Origin: Burkholderiales bacterium
GTDB lineage: Bacteria; Pseudomonadota; Gammaproteobacteria; Burkholderiales; Casimicrobiaceae
Assembly (NCBI GenBank): GCA_025935435.1
Contig: JAICVH010000089.1
Span: forward strand, 1 to 8,029
Reading direction: 5' to 3'
DNA: 8,029 nt
Of the stretch, positions 1 through 5,068 are shown one piece after another; the stretch's first letter is position 1, and each line of letters opens with the position of its first letter. The notes under the pieces were generated by a model, which was not told the DNA's origin, did no database searches, and was given only the letters and a program-made list of their open reading frames with translations. The translations under genes were made by a program, and so were the position numbers.

Positions 1-267
1 CAGCTGCCGGTCGCCGTCGCTATCTCCGGTCACCGTGTCCCAGTGCAGCCGCACGTACGCGGAGCGGTTGCCAGTTTTCAAAACCAGTGTCTGCAAGCCA
101 CGTTGCTGGCCGAACGCGTAGTCGGTGGCATAGCCGAGAAGATCGTGCACGCCGGCCTCCCACACTGCGGTTTGAACCGCGTCGATGATCGCTGCCGTGC
201 GGCGCTGGAACTCGCGAGTCACCTCCAGCGTCACCGCCACTTTGTCGATCGTCGGCAAGCCAGTCAC
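1..267 (-). CDS. Hypothetical protein, N-terminal 89 residues (runs off the left edge)
   Basis: The minus-strand frame is open from a GTG at 267 to the window edge, giving 89 codons with no stop. The start is constrained by an in-frame TGA only 24 bases upstream (291-289). A purine-rich GAGAGA (279-274) sits six bases before the GTG and makes an acceptable ribosome binding site. The visible protein begins VTGLPTIDKVAVTLEV and has a helical-looking stretch (FQRRTAAIIDAVQTAVWEAG, about residues 20-39). The rest, up to the edge, contains TDYAFGQRGLQ and VRLHWDTVTGD. No signal peptide or membrane segment is visible. I do not recognise the family, and function is unknown. It is divergent from the small membrane protein at 569, across a gap with paired operator-like sites. 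Confidence is that this is a real gene; the C-terminus is not visible. Confidence 0.6.
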   Translation of the reverse strand, partial: MTGLPTIDKVAVTLEVTREFQRRTAAIIDAVQTAVWEAGVHDLLGYATDYAFGQQRGLQTLVLKTGNRSAYVRLHWDTVTGDSDGDRQL

Positions 268-355
268 CGTGTGTCTCTCAGGCGGGGCTCAGAACGAGAC
301 GAATGACAGATGTCGTTTGCATTCCATCGATCAATACGCCGATTTGTTTCTTTCG

Positions 356-375
356 TATGTGCGGTAACGCACCGA
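356..375 (+). promoter_or_regulatory. Operator-like dyad, copy 1
   Basis: The sequence TATGTGCGGTAACGCACCGA contains a perfect dyad, GTGCG-GTAA-CGCAC (359-372). It matches the reverse complement of the site at 401-420 in 16 of 20 positions. All differences fall in the four-base centre and the second-last base. The arrangement suggests a binding site for a dimeric regulator in the divergent region between the genes at 267 and 569. The regulator is unknown. Confidence 0.45.
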
Positions 376-400
376 ACACATAATCAAAAATAACTGGCCG

Positions 401-420
401 TTGGTGCGACAGCGCACATA
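401..420 (-). promoter_or_regulatory. Operator-like dyad, copy 2 (inverted)
   Basis: Read on the minus strand this is TATGTGCGCTGTCGCACCAA, with the same 5-bp arms (GTGCG-N4-CGCAC, 404-417 on plus) as copy 1. The two centres are 45 bases apart. The 25 bases between the copies are AT-rich compared with their surroundings and include CATAAT (379-384), a 5-of-6 match to a -10 hexamer on plus. I could not find a convincing -35 partner, so promoter activity there is an inference. Confidence 0.45.
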
Positions 421-568
421 CAGGTGCGGCAAGTTCGGTTATTGGTTCGGAGGAGTGCGCGGAATGCCCACTCATCGCTTCGCGATGTCGCGGCCCGTAG
501 CGATTTCCGGCCCGGTGAATTGCGCGGCTCATGTTTCATCACAGCTTTTGTCATCACGAGGCATTGCC

Positions 569-922
569 ATGAACATACCTGTAGAAACGAAGCCATTCCT
601 TTGGGGCATTGCCGGAGGAGCGGTTGCCGCGGCAATCGTCGGATTCACATGGGGTGGATGGGTCACCGGGGGCACGGCCGAAACCGATGCCAAGCAACGG
701 GCGAACGCTGCCGTCGTCGTGGCTCTTGCGCCGATCTGCGCCGAAAGATTTCAAGGCGCCAGTGACGCGGCAGCGAACCTGACTGCGCTCAAGAAAGCCG
801 ACGCGTGGTCGCAGGGCGAATTTGTCGAGAAGGGTGGATGGGCGACGATGCCGGGGCCGAAGTCGGCCGAGCAAGTCACCGCGGTGGCAAAGGCTTGCGC
901 TTCACTGCTCGTCCCCGCTTAG
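569..922 (+). CDS. Small membrane-anchored conserved hypothetical protein (117 aa)
   Basis: The ATG at 569 is preceded by GAGG (558-561) with a seven-base spacer. The frame is open further upstream to about 401, but those codons look non-coding and have no better ribosome site, so I start at MNIPVETKPF. Residues 10-30 form one Gly/Ala-rich hydrophobic segment (LWGIAGGAVAAAIVGFTWGG), probably an N-terminal transmembrane anchor. The remaining 80 or so residues include an Ala-rich helix with APIC (Cys57), the stretch GEFVEKGGWATMPG (83-96), and a C-terminal helix with a second cysteine (Cys110). The two lone cysteines could form a disulfide if this part is periplasmic, which is an inference. From memory, similar short proteins with a TM anchor and the FVEKGGWATMPG motif are common unnamed proteins in Burkholderiales and Rhizobiales. 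No function is assigned. It converges on the histidine kinase gene. Confidence 0.8.
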   Translation: MNIPVETKPFLWGIAGGAVAAAIVGFTWGGWVTGGTAETDAKQRANAAVVVALAPICAERFQGASDAAANLTALKKADAWSQGEFVEKGGWATMPGPKSAEQVTAVAKACASLLVPA

Positions 923-932
923 CGACACACTG

Positions 933-959
933 TTGCGACGAGCGCTTTGGCGGTCGCAA
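933..959 (+). terminator. Hairpin after the small membrane protein gene
   Basis: Perfect 7-bp arms TTGCGAC (933-939) and GTCGCAA (953-959) enclose a 13-base loop, starting 11 bases after the stop codon of the gene ending at 922. No T-tract follows, so it is not a classic intrinsic terminator. It may instead protect the 3' end or act together with Rho. Confidence 0.3.
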
Positions 960-1008
960 GCACATGCTGTGATCGAGGCCGCGAGGCTTGACCACCGGTG
1001 TAAGCGTT

Positions 1009-1031
1009 CGAGCGTAAGCTCGGCAGCCGAG
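1009..1031. repeat. Two overlapping, mutually exclusive small hairpins
   Basis: CGAGC-GTAA-GCTCG (1009-1022) is a 5-bp stem with a GNRA-type tetraloop on plus. CTCGGCAGCCGAG (1019-1031) is a second dyad that reuses the 3' arm of the first. Both lie between convergent genes. They may be transcription-end structures, or chance in GC-rich DNA. Confidence 0.3.
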
Positions 1032-1056
1032 TGACGCGTGCAGTAGCCGCGGCGTC

Positions 1057-1076
1057 AAAACGCGTCGCCGTGACGC
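1057..1076 (-). terminator. Weak intrinsic-type terminator for the histidine kinase gene
   Basis: On the minus strand, GCGTC (1076-1072), loop ACGGC and GACGC (1066-1062) form a 5-bp GC-rich hairpin. It is followed by G and four T residues (1060-1057). It begins 18 bases after the kinase stop codon. The stem and T-run are short, so efficiency is doubtful. Confidence 0.4.
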
Positions 1077-1093
1077 ATCGCGGAAGACGATTG

Positions 1094-2242
1094 TCAGCTG
1101 GCAACACCAGGTAAGCGCCGGGGGAGCACAACGCGAAACGTCGTGCCCGCCGCGTCGCCGGAAGTAAAGTCGATCGTTCCACCGTGCGCGCTCGCGATCT
1201 CGTGAGCGATGTAGAGGCCGAGCCCGAGACTTGTACGCTGGTGTGCATCCACGTCGGCGTCCGGATCGACTCCACGAGTCAGCGGATCAAAGATTGAGCG
1301 CCGTTGCCACTCGGGAATTGCGGGGCCGCGATTGCGGACGCGAACGGTGACGCTTTCTGGTTGGTTGCCGTCAAGTGTGATGTCGACCGGAGTGCCGCGA
1401 TACCCGTGTTGGACTGCGTTTCCTACGAGATTGGAGACAAGCTGCTCGATTCGAGATGCATCCCACTGGCCAGCGAGATCTCCTTCCCATTCTAATGAAA
1501 TGGGACGGTCCGGATGTGCCATTCGCATTTCTTCTGCAATGTTGTTACAGATCGTGCCCAGGTCACAACGCGCTGCGGAGATCGGGAGCCGCGCTCCGAG
1601 TCGAGTGCGCGTGAAGTCCAGCAGGTCGCGCACCATTTGCCCCATGCGATCTGCGCTCCGGGAAATGGTAACCGCTGAGTTGTGGTCGCGTGTCGTCATG
1701 GCCTCCGACCTCAGCAGCACTGCAGAGGCCATCTTGATGGCGGACAAAGGATTGCGCAAATCGTGACCCAGTACGGCGAGGAATAGATCCTTGTCGCGGC
1801 CGACCTTTTCGGTGAAGCGCTCGATCGACTCGGCCAGGATCTGATCCATGGCCTCGTTGAAACGAATCATCTCGGAGGCCTGCGCCTCGAACGCATTAGC
1901 CTCCCTCGCCCACAGACGGGTCACGCTCGCCCGCAGCGCTCTGTACTCCGACACCATCTGTACCAGGTCGAATCCGTCCGCCAACCGCTGCAGACCGTGA
2001 TCCTGTGCGGCGCTCTGCTCACCCTCGGGAAGATGTTCGCCGCGACCATGTGACTTGGCAATCTCTTCATCCACCGTTTGGCCTGTCGCCAAATCGGCTG
2101 CAACGAATCGCAACATGCGTTCCGCATCATTGCGCAGCGCGCGGGAGGTCATCGAGGCGCCGACGGGCAATGATTTAGCAAACGCCTCCCACTCGATGAG
2201 AATGCGTTCCATGTTGGTGAGAATGAAGTCGGCAAGGCGCAT
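1094..2242 (-). CDS. RsbRD-type cytosolic sensor histidine kinase
   Basis: This is a 382-residue two-component sensor kinase expected to autophosphorylate on a histidine and pass the phosphate to a response regulator, which is not in the window. The N-terminal part (residues 1-145, beginning MRLADFILTNMERILIEWEAF) looks like an RsbRD-type (RsbT co-antagonist) sensory domain. No transmembrane segment is visible, so the protein should be cytoplasmic. The H-box is FLAVLGHDLRNPLSAIKMA with His160. The HATPase domain has an N-box (NLVGNAVQHG, Asn275), a G1-like NRGPAIP (304-310), an F-box (IFDPLTRG) and a G2 box (SLGLGLYIAHEIA, 338-350). The G1 motif lacks the usual DxGxGI pattern, a variation I associate with this subclass. 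I chose the ATG at 2242 because family members commonly start MRLADF or similar. A TTG at 2266 would add eight unconvincing residues, and neither start has a clear ribosome site. The Bug gene ends 123 bases upstream on the same strand. The stimulus is unknown. Confidence 0.9.
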   Translation of the reverse strand: MRLADFILTNMERILIEWEAFAKSLPVGASMTSRALRNDAERMLRFVAADLATGQTVDEEIAKSHGRGEHLPEGEQSAAQDHGLQRLADGFDLVQMVSEYRALRASVTRLWAREANAFEAQASEMIRFNEAMDQILAESIERFTEKVGRDKDLFLAVLGHDLRNPLSAIKMASAVLLRSEAMTTRDHNSAVTISRSADRMGQMVRDLLDFTRTRLGARLPISAARCDLGTICNNIAEEMRMAHPDRPISLEWEGDLAGQWDASRIEQLVSNLVGNAVQHGYRGTPVDITLDGNQPESVTVRVRNRGPAIPEWQRRSIFDPLTRGVDPDADVDAHQRTSLGLGLYIAHEIASAHGGTIDFTSGDAAGTTFRVVLPRRLPGVAS

Positions 2243-2291
2243 GAGCAGCAGTCGGCTACCAGACAACCCATAGTGTCATCATTTTCCGACC

Positions 2292-2309
2292 CGCGAAAAT
2301 AGGTTCGCG
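2292..2309. repeat. Palindrome upstream of the histidine kinase gene
   Basis: Perfect 6-bp arms CGCGAA (2292-2297) and TTCGCG (2304-2309) flank AATAGG. It lies 50 bases upstream of the kinase start, in the 123-base gap after the Bug gene. It could be a regulator site for the kinase or a structure at the end of the Bug transcript. No T-tract follows on minus. Confidence 0.3.
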
Positions 2310-2365
2310 CGGTGCGAGCCGCGATACGGCCGGCCGTCGAGCCGACCGACGAAGCGATGCGATCG

Positions 2366-3340
2366 TCAGTCGGTGAGAACGATGCCGCGCTTGGTTATGA
2401 CGTCGCCCAACCGCTGCCGCTCCTTCGCCATGAAGGCCTCGAACTCGGCCGGCGAATCGCCGACCGGCGTCGCGCCGGTCGCCAGCACCTTCGCCTTGAC
2501 GTCGGGCTGGTGCATCACCTTCGCGATCTCGGCGCTCAGCTTGCTCACGATCTCCGGCGGCGTGCCCGCCGGCACGACAACGCCCCACGTCTGCGTGATT
2601 TCATAACCGGGAACCGTTTCGGCGATCGTTGGCAGGTCGGGCAGGCTCGGATTGCGCTCGGTGCCGGTGCTCGCTAGCGCACGCACACGCCCGCCGTTCA
2701 TATGCGCCCCCGCGGCTAGCGGAGAAGTGATGATGTACTGCGCGTTGCCGGCAATGACGTCGGTCAACGCTGGCGCTGCACCTTTGTACGGAACATGCAC
2801 GACCTTGATGTCGGCCAGCAGGTTCAGCATCTCGCCGGCCAGATGCGCCGGCGTTCCCACGCCGGCCGACGCGTAGTTCAGCGCGCCGGGTTTTTCCTTT
2901 GCCAGCTTGACGAGCTGGGCGATGTTCTTCGCGGGAAGCTCGTTGTTCACGACGAGGACGTTCGACGCGGTCGCAATGCGCGTGATCGGCAGGAAATCCC
3001 TGACCGGATCGTAGGGCAGATTCTTGCGCAGGTTCGGCAGGATCCCGTAGATAGCGGTCGTCGTCAGCAGCAGCGTATAGCCGTCCGGCGCCGACTTCGC
3101 GACGAGTTCGGCGCCCAGCACACCGCCGGCGCCGGGGCGGTTTTCGACGACGACCGCCTGGCCGAGGTTATTCGAAAGCTTCTCCGTGAGGAGGCGCCCG
3201 AGTTGGTCGGGTGCCCCGCCCGCGGCGTCCGCAACGATCAACTTGATCGGATGGTTCGGATACGTCTGCGCGCTCGCACCCAGCGTCCAGAGCGCGGACA
3301 CCACGAGCAACGCGACCTTGCAGTTCAGGCGCTTCATCAT
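2366..3340 (-). CDS. Bug-family (TctC-like) tripartite tricarboxylate transporter substrate-binding protein
   Basis: This is a periplasmic solute-binding protein that should capture a small carboxylate or related ligand for a TctA/TctB-type transporter. Its 324 residues are the normal family length. Residues 1-24 form a Sec signal peptide with basic N-end, hydrophobic core ALLVVSALWTLG and predicted cleavage ASA|QT. The mature start YPNHPIKLIVADAAGGAPDQLGR matches the family's YPxKPIxxIVPxxxGGxxD opening. VVENRPGAGG and KSAPDGYTLL are further family hallmarks, followed by YASAGVGTPAHLAGEML, VHVPYKGAAPAL and GVVVPAGTPPEIV. Two ATG codons are adjacent (3340 and 3337). GAGGAGGA (3348-3341) abuts the first, so the second may be used, removing one residue. 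It is divergent from the sulfatase gene. No TctA or TctB gene is visible, typical of the many orphan Bug proteins of Burkholderiales. The ligand is unknown; a product or substrate of the sulfatase is a guess from position only. Confidence 0.95.
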   Translation of the reverse strand: MMKRLNCKVALLVVSALWTLGASAQTYPNHPIKLIVADAAGGAPDQLGRLLTEKLSNNLGQAVVVENRPGAGGVLGAELVAKSAPDGYTLLLTTTAIYGILPNLRKNLPYDPVRDFLPITRIATASNVLVVNNELPAKNIAQLVKLAKEKPGALNYASAGVGTPAHLAGEMLNLLADIKVVHVPYKGAAPALTDVIAGNAQYIITSPLAAGAHMNGGRVRALASTGTERNPSLPDLPTIAETVPGYEITQTWGVVVPAGTPPEIVSKLSAEIAKVMHQPDVKAKVLATGATPVGDSPAEFEAFMAKERQRLGDVITKRGIVLTD

Positions 3341-3363
3341 TCCTCCTCGGACGCACTCGAGCC

Positions 3364-3383
3364 TGCCGGCATCGCGGCCGGCA
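3364..3383. promoter_or_regulatory. Operator-like dyad between the Bug and sulfatase genes
   Basis: The sequence TGCCGGC-ATCGCG-GCCGGCA is a perfect 7-bp inverted repeat with a six-base spacer in the 100-base divergent region. It covers the predicted transcription start of the Bug gene (about 3377). Placement suggests a repressor site acting on the Bug promoter. GC-rich dyads can also arise by chance in this composition. Confidence 0.4.
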
Positions 3384-3412
3384 ACGTTACCCCTGCGCCC
3401 TTGCGGTGTCTA
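3384..3412 (-). promoter_or_regulatory. Predicted promoter of the Bug gene
   Basis: On minus, TAGACA (3412-3407, five of six to the -35 consensus) is followed after exactly 17 bases by TAACGT (3389-3384, three of six to the -10). Transcription would start near 3377, giving a 5' leader of about 37 bases that includes GAGGAGGA. Confidence 0.4.
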
Positions 3413-3425
3413 GCAGAGGTCGCTG

Positions 3426-3441
3426 TGCAATACTTTCCCCA
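3426..3441 (+). promoter_or_regulatory. Extended -10 promoter predicting a leaderless sulfatase mRNA
   Basis: TGC-AATACT (3426-3434) is an extended -10 element (TGn plus a four-of-six hexamer). A start seven bases after its last base falls on the A of the sulfatase ATG at 3441. No Shine-Dalgarno sequence precedes that ATG (CAATACTTTCCCC). Both facts fit leaderless transcription, although the hexamer is imperfect. Confidence 0.4.
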
Positions 3442-4898
3442 TGCGCGCGACCAACATGCTCGTGATCATGTCCGACGAGCACAATCCGAAATTCCTCGGA
3501 GCCGCCGGCCATCCGTTCATCGCTACGCCCAACCTCGATACGCTTGCGGCGACCGGCACGCGCTTCACATCGGCGTACACGACCTGCCCGATCTGCGTGC
3601 CGGCGCGAGCGGCATTCGCGGTTGGCCGCTATGTGCACGACGTCGGCTACTGGGATAACGCCGACGGCTACGACGGCGCGATCCCGAGCTGGCACCACGC
3701 ATTGCGCGACGCCGGACACCGCGTCGTCTCGGTTGGCAAGCTGCATTTCCGCGGCCGGCCGGGCGACGACCACGGCTTCTCTGACGAAATCGTGCCGATG
3801 CACATCGTCGACGGCATCGGCGACGTGAAGGGCCTGGTCCGCGAGAACATCCCGAAGCGCAAGGGTGGCGACAAGATGGCCAAGCGCGCCGGTCCCGGCG
3901 AGTCGGCTTACACCGTGTACGACCGCGATATCGCGGCGCGCGCACAAATATGGCTGCACGAGGAAGCGCCGAAGTGGCGCGACCGACCGTGGGCATTGTT
4001 CGTCTCGTTCGTGAGTCCGCATTTTCCACTCACCGCGCCGCCGCAGTGGTTCTACCACTATTGGCAGCAGGACCTGCCGATGCCCAAGCAGTACGGCAAG
4101 GACGTGCGTCCGCATCATCCGTTTCTCGACACCTATGCGAACACCGTCGACTACGATTCACATTTCGCGTCGGAGGACGACGTCAAGCGGGCGATCGCCG
4201 GGTATGCCGGTCTTGTCTCCGCAATGGATGAGAATGTCGGTTACGTGTTGCGCGCGTTGCGTGACGCGGGTTTGGCGCAAGACACGCGCGTGATCTACAC
4301 GAGCGACCACGGTGACAACGTGGGCGCGCGCGGCTTGTGGGGCAAGTCGACCCTCTACGAGGAAAGCGTCGGCGTACCCCTGATCATGGCAGGCCCGGAC
4401 GTGCCCGCAGGCCGCGTCGTCGCCACGCCGGTGTCGCACATCGACTGCGCGCCGACGATCCTCGAAGCGGTCGGTCTGACGCCGCGCGTCGGCGACCGCG
4501 TGCTGCCTGGCGCATCGCTGTTCGCGCTGGCGACCGGCGAGATTCCGCAGCGACCGGTGCTGGCCGAGTACCACGCAATCGGCTCCCGCGCGGGCGCGTT
4601 CATGCTGCGTTTTGGAAAGTACAAGTATTGCCACTACGTCGGCGCACCGCCGCAGCTCTTCGATCTCGATGCTGATCCCGAAGAGTTGAACGACATTGCC
4701 GGCGATCCGCGGTTCGACGCTACGCTGGCCGAAGGAGAACGGTTGCTTCGCGCGGCGCTCGATCCGGAAGCAACCGACGCACGCGCAAAGCGGCGACAGG
4801 CCGAACTGCTTGCGCAATTCGGTGGCCGCGAGAAGGCACTCGCCCGCGGCGACCTCGGCTTCACGCCTGCGCCCGGCACCACTGCCGAGATCGACTAG
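3441..4898 (+). CDS. Sulfatase-family hydrolase (formylglycine type), 485 aa
   Basis: This alkaline-phosphatase-superfamily enzyme is predicted to cleave sulfate esters, or phosphonate/phosphate monoesters as some relatives do. The activation motif is Cys52-V-P-A-Arg56 (within TTCPICVPARAAFAVGRY), matching CxPxR, where the cysteine is converted to formylglycine. Metal and active-site candidates are Asp12 in MSDEHN, Lys100 and His102 in VGKLHF, His194 in VSPHFP, Asp289-His290 in TSDHGDN, and Lys302 in WGKSTLYEES. The segments WDNADGYDGAIPSWHHALRDAGH and WGKSTLYEESVGVPLIM most resemble choline-sulfatase-like enzymes, but substrate cannot be assigned. No signal peptide is visible, so it should be cytoplasmic. 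The opening MRATNMLVIMSDEHN is typical for the family and supports the ATG at 3441 despite the missing ribosome site. Maturation would need a formylglycine-generating enzyme, which is not here. It is divergent from the Bug gene and upstream of an ABC-type binding protein gene. Confidence 0.93.
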   Translation: MRATNMLVIMSDEHNPKFLGAAGHPFIATPNLDTLAATGTRFTSAYTTCPICVPARAAFAVGRYVHDVGYWDNADGYDGAIPSWHHALRDAGHRVVSVGKLHFRGRPGDDHGFSDEIVPMHIVDGIGDVKGLVRENIPKRKGGDKMAKRAGPGESAYTVYDRDIAARAQIWLHEEAPKWRDRPWALFVSFVSPHFPLTAPPQWFYHYWQQDLPMPKQYGKDVRPHHPFLDTYANTVDYDSHFASEDDVKRAIAGYAGLVSAMDENVGYVLRALRDAGLAQDTRVIYTSDHGDNVGARGLWGKSTLYEESVGVPLIMAGPDVPAGRVVATPVSHIDCAPTILEAVGLTPRVGDRVLPGASLFALATGEIPQRPVLAEYHAIGSRAGAFMLRFGKYKYCHYVGAPPQLFDLDADPEELNDIAGDPRFDATLAEGERLLRAALDPEATDARAKRRQAELLAQFGGREKALARGDLGFTPAPGTTAEID

Positions 4899-4914
4899 TT
4901 GCGGGATTGCGCTG

Positions 4915-4930
4915 GCGCGCGGCTGCGCGC
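4915..4930 (+). terminator. GC hairpin after the sulfatase gene
   Basis: GCGCGC (4915-4920), loop GGCT and GCGCGC (4925-4930) form a 6-bp stem starting 16 bases after the sulfatase stop. No T-tract follows, so termination would be partial or Rho-dependent. It could also protect the sulfatase message. Confidence 0.35.
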
Positions 4931-4933
4931 TGC

Positions 4934-4962
4934 TTGACCCTCTAAAGGCAACGGCGTAGCGT
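4934..4962 (+). promoter_or_regulatory. Possible promoter for the leader ORF and ABC-type binding protein
   Basis: TTGACC (4934-4939, five of six to -35) and TAGCGT (4957-4962, three of six to -10) are separated by 17 bases. Transcription would begin near 4969, about 25 bases before the leader ORF start. The -10 is poor, so read-through from the sulfatase gene is an alternative. Confidence 0.35.
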
Positions 4963-4993
4963 CGGGCTGCTTGGGCCGCCACTAGGAGAGACT

Positions 4994-5068
4994 ATGCCGC
5001 GAATCGTTGTGCGCGCTCGTCTCACTGTCTCGGCACCGCCGCTGCTACGCGAACGGGGTGACCAGTGA
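4994..5068 (+). CDS. Putative 24-residue leader peptide, coupled to the downstream gene
   Basis: An ATG at 4994 has the best ribosome binding site in this part of the window, TAGGAGAG (4983-4990) with a three-base spacer. It opens a 24-codon frame, MPRIVVRARLTVSAPPLLRE then RGDQ. Its TGA (5066-5068) overlaps the GTG start of the substrate-binding protein gene in a GTGA junction. That geometry is typical of translational coupling: ribosomes finishing the short frame could reinitiate at a GTG that lacks a strong site of its own. The peptide is basic, with five Arg, and has no recognisable domain. It may only set translation rate, or it could be the remnant of a longer upstream gene. No stalling motif or attenuator is evident. 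Confidence 0.45.
   Translation: MPRIVVRARLTVSAPPLLRERGDQ

Larger units (their letters stand above)
268..568. other. Divergent intergenic region
   Basis: About 300 bases separate the start codons of two divergent genes. Apart from the two inverted operator-like sites and the AT-rich core between them (376-400), I see no gene. A minus-strand frame at 532-278 is open, but its third codon positions are not GC-biased as in the neighbouring genes, so I treat it as non-coding. The region probably carries the promoters of both flanking genes. Confidence 0.5.

Noticed and set aside
278..532. Minus-strand open frame of 84 codons in the divergent gap
   Set aside because: Its third codon positions are near 50% GC, unlike the real genes here. 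It has no convincing ribosome site, and it runs through both operator-like dyads.
401..568. Upstream in-frame extension of the small membrane protein
   Set aside because: The extra residues look random. The ATG at 569 has a good ribosome site and gives the family-like start MNIPVETKPF.
2243..2266. TTG start eight codons upstream of the histidine kinase ATG
   Set aside because: It adds residues outside the sensory domain, has no ribosome site, and the ATG gives the usual family opening.
2795..3658. Plus-strand open frame of 287 codons opposite the Bug gene and running into the sulfatase gene
   Set aside because: It is a GC-rich antisense shadow of two well-supported genes and has no recognisable motif.
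3387..4118. Minus-strand open frame of 243 codons over the sulfatase start
   Set aside because: It is antisense to the conserved CxPxR region of the sulfatase and has the composition of a shadow frame.
4158..4982. Minus-strand open frame of 274 codons opposite the sulfatase
   Set aside because: It mirrors the codon bias of the sulfatase, and its Arg/Ala-rich translation has no domain features.
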